64,000 nucleotides of DNA from Jeongeupia wiesaeckerbachi (GCF_050916355.1 NZ_CP136946.1:1-64000); one strand, 5' to 3'. Shown: positions 1 through 7,372, numbered from the stretch's first letter. Notes: a model not told the origin generated them from the sequence alone. Numbers and translations: made by a program.

Positions 1-260
1 GTATTCTGCAGCACACCGGCGACCTCGCGGCTTCGATCACCGCCGACTATGGCCATGACTACGCGCTGGTTGGCAGCAACAAGGTCTACGCGGCCATGCA
101 GCAGTTCGGCGGCGACAAGGCCGACTTCCCGAACCTCTGGGGCGATGTACCGGCCCGGCCGTTTCTGCCAATCGACGCCGACGGAAAACTCCAGCCCGAG
201 GCCAAGGAAGAGGTGCTCGATACCGTGCTACGGCACCTCCAGACGGCCGCGCGGATTTAG
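1..260 (+). CDS. Phage virion morphogenesis protein (Mu gpG-like), 3' part
   Basis: The open frame enters from the left edge (first full codon at position 3) and ends at TAG 258-260, giving 85 residues. The reading runs through HTGDLAASITADYG and VGSNKVYAAMQQFGG to a C-terminal PARPFLPI segment, a pattern typical of the phage virion morphogenesis family (Mu gpG, P2 gpS relatives) that acts in tail completion or head-tail joining. It lies directly before the protease gene, as gene G does before gene I in Mu. The start is outside the window. A 216-bp non-coding gap follows. Confidence 0.8.
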   Translation, partial: ILQHTGDLAASITADYGHDYALVGSNKVYAAMQQFGGDKADFPNLWGDVPARPFLPIDADGKLQPEAKEEVLDTVLRHLQTAARI

Positions 261-435
261 CGTCGTGGCGCCGGTTTGATCGCCGGCACGTCCGAATCCC
301 CGTCCCGGCTGCTATCCGCACGCCGTAAAGCTTTATAAAGCGGCCAGCGTGACTTTCCGGGCGTGCTTTCCATCGGCGGTCACCGCTTCCCCTCGGCACG
401 GGGTGTCACCGGCGCATCGTCAACTCAGTAAACTG

Positions 436-480
436 GATTAAAAGCCAGTCCCGCCGCTGCGGCCGATCATGGCCGCATGA
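436..480 (+). promoter_or_regulatory. Candidate phage late promoter/leader element, copy A
   Basis: This stretch before the protease gene contains GATTAA (436-441), CCCGCCGCTG (450-459) and ATGGCCGCATGA (469-480), the last including the start codon at 477. The same three blocks recur in the same order at 13518-13562 before the W gene. In Mu a C-activated late promoter (PI) also precedes gene I. The position fits a transcription or translation signal for a late block, but no canonical -10/-35 pair was identified, so the exact role is inferred. Confidence 0.45.
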
Positions 481-1625
481 AAACGCCCAAGCCCCTTCAT
501 ATCTTCAAGCCCGGTACGTGGATCACCACCGCCGGCGAAGAGATTTCGTTCTCGCAGGCGGACCTCGACGCGACGGCGGCGGCCTACGACCCGACACGTC
601 ACAAGGCGCCGATCGTCGTCGGCCATCCGAAGAGTGATGACCCGGCGCAAGGCTGGGCCAAGTCGCTCTTAAGCAACGAGCGCGGCCTGTACGCCGAGCC
701 GATGAAGGTCGCCCCGGCCTTCGCCGAAGAGGTCAACGCCGGCCGCTTCGGCACGATCTCCGCCAAGTTCTACCGCCCCGAAGACCTCAACAACCCGAAG
801 CCCGGCATCTGGTATCTGCGTCATATCGGCTTCCTTGGCGCGCAGCCGCCGGCCGTCAAGGGTCTGGACGAACCGTCCTTTGCCGAAGACAGCACCGAAG
901 ACGACGGCTGCGTCTGCTTTCAGGAAGGCGTGGCCTTCGGTGGCTGGGGACTCGACACCAGCGCCTCGCTATTCCGCCGCCTGCGTGACTGGCTCATCGG
1001 CCAGCACGGCCAGGAGACGGCCGATCAGGTCGTACCTGACTGGCAGATCGAATCAATCCGCGAGGCCGCCCAACAGGAACGCAACGACGAGCGCGTCGAG
1101 GGCAGTTCGGCGTTTTCCGAATCCCATCCCCAACCCAATGACGAGGAGCACACCGTGACCCCGGAAGAGAAAGCACAGCTTGAAGCCGAGAATACCCGCC
1201 TGAAGCAACAACTGGCTGTGGCCGAGGCCGACAAGCGCAATGCCGCCGCGACCAAGCGCCACGGCGAACATGCGGCCTTTGCCGAAGGTCTGGTCGGCGA
1301 AGGCCGGCTGGCGCCGAAGGCCAAGGCCGCCGTGGTCGCGCTGCTCGATGCCGTCGACGGCGAAGCGCCGGTCGAGTTTGGCGAAGGCGATAGCAAGCAG
1401 CCGCTGGCCGATGCGTTCAAGTCCTTCCTTGGGGAGCTGCCCAAGGTTGTTGAATTCGGCGAGCACGCGACCAAGGACAGGTCGACCACCGGGGCCTCCG
1501 GCGCATCGGCTGAGTTCGCCGAGAAGTCGACCGACCCGGATCGGCTGGCGCTGCACCAGCGCGCAGTCGCACTCGCCGCCGAGAAAGGCATTCCCTACGA
1601 GCAAGCCGTGCGCTCGCTGGTTTAA
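477..1625 (+). CDS. Phage protease / scaffold protein (Mu gpI-like)
   Basis: This 382-residue protein matches the Mu-type prohead protease (Mu gpI family). The N-terminal part, roughly residues 1-140, holds the recognisable motifs FKPGTWIT, YDPTRHKAPIVVGHPK and the RHIGFLGAQPPAVKGL segment. The part after about residue 225 is charged and coiled-coil-like (EEKAQLEAENTRLKQQLA), as expected for a scaffold. The enzyme would cleave scaffold and head proteins during capsid maturation. An internal in-frame start with its own ribosome-binding site at codon 227 could make the scaffold separately. The major capsid gene follows after 28 bp, the usual I-Z-T order. Confidence 0.9.
   Translation: MKTPKPLHIFKPGTWITTAGEEISFSQADLDATAAAYDPTRHKAPIVVGHPKSDDPAQGWAKSLLSNERGLYAEPMKVAPAFAEEVNAGRFGTISAKFYRPEDLNNPKPGIWYLRHIGFLGAQPPAVKGLDEPSFAEDSTEDDGCVCFQEGVAFGGWGLDTSASLFRRLRDWLIGQHGQETADQVVPDWQIESIREAAQQERNDERVEGSSAFSESHPQPNDEEHTVTPEEKAQLEAENTRLKQQLAVAEADKRNAAATKRHGEHAAFAEGLVGEGRLAPKAKAAVVALLDAVDGEAPVEFGEGDSKQPLADAFKSFLGELPKVVEFGEHATKDRSTTGASGASAEFAEKSTDPDRLALHQRAVALAAEKGIPYEQAVRSLV
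1155..1625 (+). CDS. Internal-start scaffold protein (Mu gpZ-like)
   Basis: GTG at 1155-1157 is exactly in frame with the protease gene (codon 227) and is preceded by ACGAGGAG at 1141-1148, leaving six bases before the start. Translation from here gives 156 residues with a coiled-coil start and an acidic-alanine-rich body, the expected form of the head scaffold. Mu and many other phages make the scaffold from an internal start inside the protease gene. The reading frame and ribosome-binding site are visible; the separate product is inferred. Confidence 0.6.
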   Translation: MTPEEKAQLEAENTRLKQQLAVAEADKRNAAATKRHGEHAAFAEGLVGEGRLAPKAKAAVVALLDAVDGEAPVEFGEGDSKQPLADAFKSFLGELPKVVEFGEHATKDRSTTGASGASAEFAEKSTDPDRLALHQRAVALAAEKGIPYEQAVRSLV

Positions 1626-1653
1626 CCCCTGCTGACTCAACAAGGAAAACGTG

Positions 1654-2580
1654 ATGGCAGATCGTCTTAGCAAGCTCCGGGTCGTCGACCCGGTATTGAC
1701 CAGCCTGGCGCGCGGCTACCGCAACGCCCAGTACATCGGCGAGGGCCTGTTCCCGGTCGCCGAGATGGAAAAGGAAGCCGGCATCATTCCGCGGTTCGGC
1801 AAAGAAGCCTTCCGTCTGTGGGAAACCGAGCGCGCGATTCGCGGCAAGTCCAATGTGATGACGGCCGACGACCCGGATACGCTCGATGTGGTGCTGCGCG
1901 AACACGACCTCTCGTACCCGGTGGACTACCGCGAGCAGGCCGAATCGATGTTCAACGAAGAAGCCAAGGCAGCGAAGCGCGTCAAGGATGCGATCGACCT
2001 CGGCCGCGAAGTGGCCGCTGCGCGGTTGGCGCAGAACTCGAACACCTATCTCGCCGGTGCCAAGGTCACGCTGGCCGGCGCGGCCAAGTGGGTGAATGGC
2101 GGCGGTGATCCGATCAAGGACATCGAGGACGGCAAGGAGGTCGTGCGCCAGCGCACCGGCATGCGGCCGAACACGGTCGCCATGGGTGCCGCCGCGTATG
2201 CCTCGCTCAAGTTCCACCCGAAGCTCGCCGCCGCACTGGGCACCCAGGAACGCAAGCTGATCACGCTGGAACACCTGAAGGCGATCTGGGGTGTCGAGCA
2301 CATCCACATTGGCGAAGCGCTGGCCGCCGACGGCAACGGCGCGACCGGCGACATCTGGGGCGACAACGTGATCCTTGCCTACGTGGCCAAGCCCGGCGCC
2401 GGTGAGTCGGCCGACCACGACATCCCGTCCTTCGGCTACACCCTGCGCAAGAAGGGCATGCCGGAAACCGACAAGTACAACGCCGAAGGCAACAAGGTTC
2501 AGTACGTGCGCCACACCGACGTCTACAAGGTCGTCGTCGTCGGTGCCGATGCCGGCTACCTGATCGCCGACGTGAACTGA
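1654..2580 (+). CDS. Phage major capsid protein
   Basis: This 308-residue protein opens with LSKLRVVDPVLTSLARGYRN and continues with GEGLFPV, FGKEAFRLW and TERAIRGKSN, a pattern seen in phage major capsid proteins of the HK97-fold type. It is not closely similar to classical Mu gpT, so the head may come from a related lineage. The track start at GTG 1651 is four bases from the AAGGA at 1642-1646; ATG 1654 is seven bases away and was preferred. It lies downstream of the scaffold and upstream of the decoration protein, the normal place for the shell protein. Confidence 0.85.
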   Translation: MADRLSKLRVVDPVLTSLARGYRNAQYIGEGLFPVAEMEKEAGIIPRFGKEAFRLWETERAIRGKSNVMTADDPDTLDVVLREHDLSYPVDYREQAESMFNEEAKAAKRVKDAIDLGREVAAARLAQNSNTYLAGAKVTLAGAAKWVNGGGDPIKDIEDGKEVVRQRTGMRPNTVAMGAAAYASLKFHPKLAAALGTQERKLITLEHLKAIWGVEHIHIGEALAADGNGATGDIWGDNVILAYVAKPGAGESADHDIPSFGYTLRKKGMPETDKYNAEGNKVQYVRHTDVYKVVVVGADAGYLIADVN

Positions 2581-2590
2581 GGGGTCGGTG

Positions 2591-2827
2591 ATGAGTGAGA
2601 TCAAGAAGACGCTGTACGTCGTCAAAGGCATGGCCATCAAGCACGGCGATGCGCTGTATCCCGAGGGCGAGCTGATCGAGCTGGCCGACGACGAGGCCAA
2701 GCCGCTGGCGCAATGGATCGAACCGGCCAAGGTTCCGGTGGAAGCCAAGGTGACGACCAAGACCAAGGACTCCGACGGCGACAAAGCCGCAACGGATACC
2801 GCTGACAAGAAGGATGGCCAGCAATGA
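2591..2827 (+). CDS. Small phage protein of unknown function
   Basis: This encodes 78 residues from ATG 2591 (a GTG three bases earlier is less likely). The first half reads KKTLYVVKGMAIKHGDALYPEGELIELADDEA, a compact beta-rich look, and the second half is a low-complexity lysine-, aspartate- and threonine-rich tail. The stop overlaps the start of the next gene as ATGA, which implies translational coupling within the head block. The position between shell and decoration genes suggests a head-associated role. No specific family was recognised. Confidence 0.7.
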   Translation: MSEIKKTLYVVKGMAIKHGDALYPEGELIELADDEAKPLAQWIEPAKVPVEAKVTTKTKDSDGDKAATDTADKKDGQQ

Positions 2828-3156
2828 AGCCACAACACGTAACGCTGACGACGTCGGTCTTGGCACTGACCGACCTGACCCAACGCCGCTTCGTCGGCTT
2901 TGACGGTGGTATCTGCGCCGCCGGCACCAAGGCGCTCGGCGTCGTCGAGGTTGATACCGGTGCCGGCAACATGGCGCCATCCAATGTGCTCGGCGTGATC
3001 CTGGTCGAAGCCGGTGCCGCGATCGCGGCCGGCGCCGAGGTGCAATCCGACGCCGCCGGCAAGGCCATCACCAAGGCCGCCGGCGTCGGCAACGGCTTCG
3101 CCTGGGACGCTGCCGCTGCGGCGGGCGACGTGATCCGTATCGTGCGGGGTATCTGA
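2824..3156 (+). CDS. Capsid decoration/cement protein (DUF2190-like)
   Basis: The 110-residue protein is rich in glycine, alanine and valine, with the pattern LTDLTQRRFVGFDGG ... KALGVVEVDTGAG ... AEVQSDAAGKA ... GDVIRIV. This is typical of the DUF2190 group of small capsid-cement proteins that stabilise the shell after expansion. The start overlaps the preceding stop (ATGA at 2824). Family assignment rests on pattern and on the location immediately after the capsid gene. Confidence 0.75.
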   Translation: MKPQHVTLTTSVLALTDLTQRRFVGFDGGICAAGTKALGVVEVDTGAGNMAPSNVLGVILVEAGAAIAAGAEVQSDAAGKAITKAAGVGNGFAWDAAAAAGDVIRIVRGI

Positions 3157-3158
3157 GC

Positions 3159-3464
3159 ATGGACAACCAGCACCAGCGCATTACCGGCTATCGCGATTTG
3201 ACCGAGGAAGAGATCGCCTTGATGAACGAAATCAAGGCCAAGTCTGCCGAGGTTGGCGCGTTGGTCGAAACGCTGCGTGCCGGCTTGCCGGTATTCGCCA
3301 CCGATGATGTGCAGGAAGAAGCGCCTGCTGCCGATGATTTCGTGCTGGTTGCGCTGTCGCCCGATGCCTTTGAAGTCGACCGCTGGCTGAACATTGGCCA
3401 GGACCACCTGCAGCAAGGCTTCATGGCGCTGACGCGGGCAGTCGCCCGGCCGACGAGCTTCTGA
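3159..3464 (+). CDS. Acb2/Tad1-domain protein, candidate cyclic-nucleotide sponge (anti-defence)
   Basis: This 101-residue protein has the two-part signature of the Acb2/Tad1 hairpin domain: N-terminal ITGYRDLTEEEIALMNEIKA (residues 8-27) and C-terminal LQQGFMALTRAVARPTSF, separated by about 40 variable residues. Characterised members are hexamers that bind signalling nucleotides made by the CBASS or Thoeris defence systems and so block immunity. The gene sits two bases after the decoration gene and seven before gp36, inside the head operon, so it would be made late, unless it also has its own promoter. Family recognition is from memory of the motifs; which nucleotide it binds, if any, is unknown. 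It might instead have a structural role. Confidence 0.72.
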   Translation: MDNQHQRITGYRDLTEEEIALMNEIKAKSAEVGALVETLRAGLPVFATDDVQEEAPAADDFVLVALSPDAFEVDRWLNIGQDHLQQGFMALTRAVARPTSF

Positions 3465-3471
3465 GCCGATC

Positions 3472-3921
3472 ATGCGCTACTGCACCCTGGCAGACCTGCA
3501 ACTGGCCATCCCGATGGCCACACTGATTCAGTTGACCAACGACAGTGCGACCGACTTCAACGCACCGGCGCCGGTACTGAATCAGGCGGTGGTCGACGAG
3601 GCTGTTCGTCAGGCCGAGGAACTCGTCGACGCCTACCTGCGCGGCCGTTACCTGCTGCCGCTGGAGCCGGTGCCGACCGTGGTGAAGGACATCACCGTCA
3701 ATCTGGCCCGCCATTGGCTGTATGCACGGCGGCCGGAAGGCAACGATCTGCCGGATGCAGTGACGCGAACCTACAAATCGGCGCTGCAGATGCTCGAGGC
3801 GATCCGTGACAACAAGCTGACCATCGGCGCGCCGACTGGCGAGGCCACGCCGGAGCCGGGCGAAATGAAGGCTCGCACCCGGCCACGCCGGTTTTCTGCC
3901 GATTTACTGGATCGGTACTGA
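3472..3921 (+). CDS. Phage head-tail connector protein (DUF1320, Mu gp36-like)
   Basis: The 149-residue protein starts MRYCTLADLQ and carries the helical segment EAVRQAEELVDAYLRGRYLLPL followed by VKDITVNLARHWLYARR, the defining pattern of the DUF1320 (Mu gp36/gpJ) family. These proteins act at the head-tail junction during head completion. The stop TGA overlaps the ATG of the next gene by one base. The gene order gp36-gp37-sheath is conserved in Mu-like phages. Confidence 0.88.
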   Translation: MRYCTLADLQLAIPMATLIQLTNDSATDFNAPAPVLNQAVVDEAVRQAEELVDAYLRGRYLLPLEPVPTVVKDITVNLARHWLYARRPEGNDLPDAVTRTYKSALQMLEAIRDNKLTIGAPTGEATPEPGEMKARTRPRRFSADLLDRY

Positions 3922-4385
3922 TGGCCACGACCCTGCAAATTCTGGAGTCCGTCGTCGTTCGCCTGCAGGCCAGGTTGCCGCAATTGGCCGTCGAGTATTT
4001 CCCCGAACGGCCGGCCGAGTACCGCGTGAATCACGCAGTTGGTGCGCTCCTGGTGAGCTACCCGGGCAGCAACTTCGCCGAGACGGTCGATGTCGGCTGC
4101 ATCGCCCAGCCCCGGACGCTGAAGCTGTCGATCACGGTGATGCTGCGGCAGCTCAATGGCCGCGGTGGCGCCGTCGACGTGCTCGATGTCGTGCGTGCGG
4201 CACTGATCGGTTTTCGGCCGCCGGACTGCCGCAAGACCAAGGCGGTATCCGAGAAATTCCTCGGGCAAGTCGGCGGCATTTGGCAATACGCCGTGGATTT
4301 CAGTACCGAAGCGATGCAGGTCGAGGATGTCGAGCCGGACAACCTGCCTGTTCTGACCACCGTGACCTATGAGGAAACCCCATGA
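3921..4385 (+). CDS. Mu gp37-family protein (DUF1834), tail terminator/joining
   Basis: This encodes 154 residues containing ILESVVVRLQARLP, a central GALLVSYPGSNFAE segment and repeated beta strands, consistent with the Gp37/DUF1834 family of Mu-like phages. These proteins are thought to cap the tail or link it to the head. The start overlaps gp36 (TGATG) and the stop overlaps the next small gene (ATGA), so the block is translationally coupled. Confidence 0.82.
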   Translation: MATTLQILESVVVRLQARLPQLAVEYFPERPAEYRVNHAVGALLVSYPGSNFAETVDVGCIAQPRTLKLSITVMLRQLNGRGGAVDVLDVVRAALIGFRPPDCRKTKAVSEKFLGQVGGIWQYAVDFSTEAMQVEDVEPDNLPVLTTVTYEETP

Positions 4386-4606
4386 AGTATCTCTATAGCG
4401 GCCCCACCAGCGGCGTGACGCTGCAGGACGGCGACGAGCCGCGCGAAGTCATGCTGCACACCGGCGCCGAAGTCGAACTGCCGGCCGAACACGAATACAC
4501 CAAGACGCTGCTGGCCTTGGGCTACCTCGCACCGGCACCGGCCAAAACCACCAAGGTGTCGGCACGCCCGGCTGTTAGCGCGGACGAATCCGCCAAGGAG
4601 GCATGA
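4382..4606 (+). CDS. Small phage protein (Mu gp38-position)
   Basis: This encodes 74 residues: MKYLYSGPTSGVTLQDGD, then EVMLHTGAEVELPAEHEYTKTLLALGYL, then a short alanine- and lysine-rich tail. The fold appears to be a small beta domain of the kind often found just before the sheath gene, where Mu has gp38. It overlaps both neighbours by four bases (ATGA). A function is not known to me; a minor structural or assembly role is inferred from position only. Confidence 0.7.
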   Translation: MKYLYSGPTSGVTLQDGDEPREVMLHTGAEVELPAEHEYTKTLLALGYLAPAPAKTTKVSARPAVSADESAKEA

Positions 4607-6039
4607 GCATGGCTGCAAACTATTTGCATGGTGTGGAAACGACCGAGGTCGAGCGCGGCAAGCGCAAGGTCCAGACGGCAAAGTCCGCCGTGATCGCGCT
4701 GATCGGCACTGCACCGATGGGCCCGGTCAACCAGACGATCCTGAGCCTGTCGGAGAAAGACGCGGCCCAGTTCGGCACGCAGCTGCCGGGCTTCACCATT
4801 CCACAGGCGCTGGATGCGATCTACGACCACGGCGCCGGCACGGTCATCATCGTCAACGTGCTCGACCCGGCGATCCACAAAACGGCCGTGGCCAGCGAGG
4901 CGGTCACCTTCGATGCGTCGACTGACCGCGCGAAACTGGCGCACGGTGCGATCGTCAATCTGGTGTTCAAAAGCAATGACGGTGCGGTGACCTACATCGC
5001 CGGCACCGACTACACCGTCGATCCGCTGTCCGGTGAACTGGTCCGGCTCAAGAGCGGTGCGATCGCAGCCAGTGGCGGCGGCAAGGCCGGCTACGACTTC
5101 GCCGACCCGACCAAGGTCACGCCGGCCGACATCATCGGCGCGGTCAATGCTGCAGGCGTGCGCACCGGCCTGAAGGCGTTGAAGGACACGTACAACCAGT
5201 TCGGCTTCTTCGCCAAGATTCTGATCTCACCGGCGTTCTGCACGCAGAACTCGGTAGCGACCGAGCTGATCGCGATGGCCGACCAACTCGGTGCGATTGC
5301 CTACATCGATGCGCCGATCGGCACGACCTTTGCCCAAGCGATCGCCGGCCGCGGGCCGCAGGGAACGATCAACTTCAATACCTCCAGCGATCGGGTTCGC
5401 CTGTGCTATCCGCACGTGAAGGTCTACGACCCGGTGCTCAACGCCGAACGCCTGGAGCCGCTGTCGGCGCGCGCCGCCGGCCTGCGCGCCAAGGTTGACC
5501 TGGATAAGGGCTATTGGTGGTCGCACTCGAACCAAGAGCTGGCCGGCGTGATCGGCGTCGAGCGCCAGCTCTCGGCGATGATCGACGACCCGCAATCCGA
5601 GGTGAACCTGCTCAACGAGGTCGGCATCACCACGGTGTTCTCAAGCTTCGGCTCGGGCTACCGGCTGTGGGGCAACCGCACCGCGGCGTGGCCGACCGTG
5701 ACGCATATGCGCAATTTCGAGAACGTGCGCCGTACCGGCGACGTGATCAACGAATCGATCCGCTACTTCAGCCTGCAGTACATCGATATGCCGATGAACC
5801 AGGCATTGATCGACTCGCTGCTGGAGTCGGCCAACGGTTATGGTCGGGACCGGATCGGGGTCGGTGCACTGCTGGGGTTCAAGGCGTGGTTCGATCCGGC
5901 TCGCAACGAGGAAACCGAACTCGCCAACGGCCATCTGCTGATCAGCTACAAGTACACGGTGCCGCCGCCGAATGAGCGCACCACCTACGAGACCGAGATC
6001 ACCTCGGAATACCTGCTGACGCTGAAGGGGAGTAACTGA
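4603..6039 (+). CDS. Phage tail sheath protein (P2 FI / Mu L type)
   Basis: The 478-residue protein forms the contractile sheath around the tail tube. It has the N-terminal GVETTEVERGKR start, an IGTAPMGPVN strand, and the conserved C-terminal region including RLWGNRTAAWPT, INESIRYFSLQYID and LLGFKAWFDPARNEET. This overall pattern resembles P2 FI sheaths. A second in-frame ATG at 4609 is possible as the real start. The tube gene follows after two bases, as in all contractile-tailed phages. Confidence 0.93.
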   Translation: MSMAANYLHGVETTEVERGKRKVQTAKSAVIALIGTAPMGPVNQTILSLSEKDAAQFGTQLPGFTIPQALDAIYDHGAGTVIIVNVLDPAIHKTAVASEAVTFDASTDRAKLAHGAIVNLVFKSNDGAVTYIAGTDYTVDPLSGELVRLKSGAIAASGGGKAGYDFADPTKVTPADIIGAVNAAGVRTGLKALKDTYNQFGFFAKILISPAFCTQNSVATELIAMADQLGAIAYIDAPIGTTFAQAIAGRGPQGTINFNTSSDRVRLCYPHVKVYDPVLNAERLEPLSARAAGLRAKVDLDKGYWWSHSNQELAGVIGVERQLSAMIDDPQSEVNLLNEVGITTVFSSFGSGYRLWGNRTAAWPTVTHMRNFENVRRTGDVINESIRYFSLQYIDMPMNQALIDSLLESANGYGRDRIGVGALLGFKAWFDPARNEETELANGHLLISYKYTVPPPNERTTYETEITSEYLLTLKGSN

Positions 6040-6041
6040 CC

Positions 6042-6566
6042 ATGGCCGGCCAGATTCAAATCAACCGCATCACCAATGCCAATATCTACGCCAACGGTAA
6101 CTCGCTGATCGGCCGTGCCGAGGAGATCAAGCTGCCCGATGTCGCCGCCATTATGGCCGAGCACAAGGCGCTGGGGATGGTCGGCAAGATTGAGCTGCCG
6201 TCGGGTTTCGACAAACTGGAAGGCGAGATCAAGTGGAACTCGCTGTACAAGGACGTGGCCAAGCTCGCCGCCAACCCGTTCAAGGCGGTGCAGCTGCAGT
6301 GCCGCTCGAACATCGAGACCTACGGTGCGCAAGGCCGGTTGCAGGAAGTCAGCTTGGTGACCTACCTCACCGTGATGTTCAAGAAGAACCCGCTTGGCAC
6401 CTTCAAGCAGCACGACAACGCCGAGTTTGCGTCGGCATTCTCGGCCACCTACATCAAGCAGGTGATCGACGGTGAGGACGTGCTCGAACTGGACTACATG
6501 GCGAACATCTTCCGCGTCGGTGGCGAGGACATGCTTGCCGACTACCGGCGCAATATCGGCGGCTAG
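6042..6566 (+). CDS. Phage major tail tube protein (P2 FII type)
   Basis: The 174-residue protein reads INRITNANIYANGNSLIGRA at the start, then AEEIKLPDVAAI, GMVGKIELPSGFDKLEGEIKW and DVLELDYMANIFRVGGED at the end. This is the P2 FII tube pattern. It polymerises as stacked hexamers to form the inner tube through which DNA is ejected. A strong terminator follows 24 bases after the stop, ending this transcription block. Confidence 0.93.
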   Translation: MAGQIQINRITNANIYANGNSLIGRAEEIKLPDVAAIMAEHKALGMVGKIELPSGFDKLEGEIKWNSLYKDVAKLAANPFKAVQLQCRSNIETYGAQGRLQEVSLVTYLTVMFKKNPLGTFKQHDNAEFASAFSATYIKQVIDGEDVLELDYMANIFRVGGEDMLADYRRNIGG

Positions 6567-6589
6567 TTCCGCACCATTTCACCCATGAC

Positions 6590-6622
6590 AACGGCCCGCG
6601 CAATGCGGGCCGTTTGTTTTTA
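6590..6622 (+). terminator. Rho-independent terminator after the tube gene
   Basis: AACGGCCCGC (6590-6599) and GCGGGCCGTT (6605-6614) form a ten-pair stem with a five-base loop, followed by a T-rich run (TTGTTTTTA). It would stop or reduce transcription from the head-sheath-tube block, a common way to keep sheath and tube abundant relative to downstream tail genes. Confidence 0.88.
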
Positions 6623-6721
6623 AAGCCGTTTAACCGACTGCAGTCGGTTGGGCGTCGACAATCCTTCGTGTACCCGCTTGCTCATCTCGTTGAGCCGTTC
6701 AACCCACGCGAAGGATTCGTT

Positions 6722-6964
6722 ATGGAACTCCAACTCAAGCACCCGTTCACCAGCGCCGCCGGCGTCACCATCGACAAGCTGAATATCCGCCGTGCCAAGC
6801 GCGCCGACATGAAGGCGGCGAGTAAGTACAGCAAGGACGAGGCCGACCAAGAAGACTTTCTGTTCGCGCAGATCACCGGGCTGACGCTGGAAGATATCGA
6901 TCAGCTCGATGTGGCCGACTCGAAGGCGCTGCAAGACTCCTTTCGCGCCATGGTGGGCGGCTGA
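6722..6964 (+). CDS. Phage tail assembly chaperone (P2 gpE / Mu gp41 type)
   Basis: This encodes 80 residues from ATG 6722, preceded by GAAGGA. The pattern MELQLKHPFTSAAGVTIDKL, IRRAKRADMKAA and EDFLFAQITGLTLEDIDQLDVAD is that of the gpE/gp41 tail assembly chaperones, which bind the tape measure while the tube forms. Longer upstream starts are possible but lie in the terminator region. The frame ends at TGA 6962-6964, where a second frame continues the protein (next entry). Confidence 0.85.
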   Translation: MELQLKHPFTSAAGVTIDKLNIRRAKRADMKAASKYSKDEADQEDFLFAQITGLTLEDIDQLDVADSKALQDSFRAMVGG

Positions 6965-7124
6965 AGAAGCACTGCGGCCGTTGGACGAAGCCTTGCTCAA
7001 CATCCTTGGGATACAGCCGTCCGAAATCGACGGGCTCGATATGGACGACTACTGGTTCTGGATCGGCGCGGCCGAGCGCAAGGTCAAGCGCGAGAACGAG
7101 CAGCAGCGGCAGCTTTACGGCTGA
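6963..7124 (+). CDS. Frameshift extension of the tail assembly chaperone
   Basis: After the chaperone stop, the +1 frame (equivalently -2) is open from before 6909 and encodes 53 residues after the stop region: EEALRPLDEALLNILGIQPS, GLDMDDYWFWIGAAERKVK and a basic end. The D-D-Y-W-F-W-I element is typical of the second chaperone part (P2 E', Mu gp42-like). It has no ribosome-binding site of its own, so it is probably made as an extension by programmed frameshifting. Candidate slip sites are the UUU-C at 6941-6944 and the GGC-UGA stop context at 6959-6964. Confidence 0.65.
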   Translation, partial: EEALRPLDEALLNILGIQPSEIDGLDMDDYWFWIGAAERKVKRENEQQRQLYG

Positions 7125-7344
7125 GCCAGACCACCGAAGCCATCACTACACCACCCACCAGGCCGGCGCCCGCGGCCAGCGGCGCGCCGGCCAGTGCAGC
7201 CAGCATCAGCGCAAACGGCAGCACGATCAGGGCGAACCAGAACGGTAGGTGCGCAAAGCAAAGCCAGCCCAAGCCGACGGCAACACAGCCGATGGTGAGC
7301 CAGTAGATGGTCTTCGCCGAGGAAGTGAGCGTTTTTTCAAACAT
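7084..7344 (-). CDS. Small antisense membrane protein, candidate moron
   Basis: The minus-strand frame encodes 86 residues from ATG 7344 (a longer version could start near 7372). It contains two or three hydrophobic segments: KTIYWLTIGCVAVGLGWLCF, PFWFALIVLPFALMLAALAG and a glycine-alanine-valine segment, then a short basic end. It fills a gap of about 250 bp that has no plus-strand gene, and overlaps the end of the chaperone extension. No good ribosome-binding site was found, so expression is uncertain. Small antisense membrane proteins in tail blocks can act in superinfection exclusion or lysis timing; that role is only a guess here. Confidence 0.4.
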   Translation of the reverse strand: MFEKTLTSSAKTIYWLTIGCVAVGLGWLCFAHLPFWFALIVLPFALMLAALAGAPLAAGAGLVGGVVMASVVWLSRKAAAAARSRA

Positions 7345-7372
7345 GGTTGCAGCATAGCAAAGGGGCGAAATC

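Noticed and set aside
1417..3045. Long minus-strand open frame across the capsid region
   Set aside because: It is antisense to well-supported phage genes and its translation has no domain pattern; it reflects high GC content.
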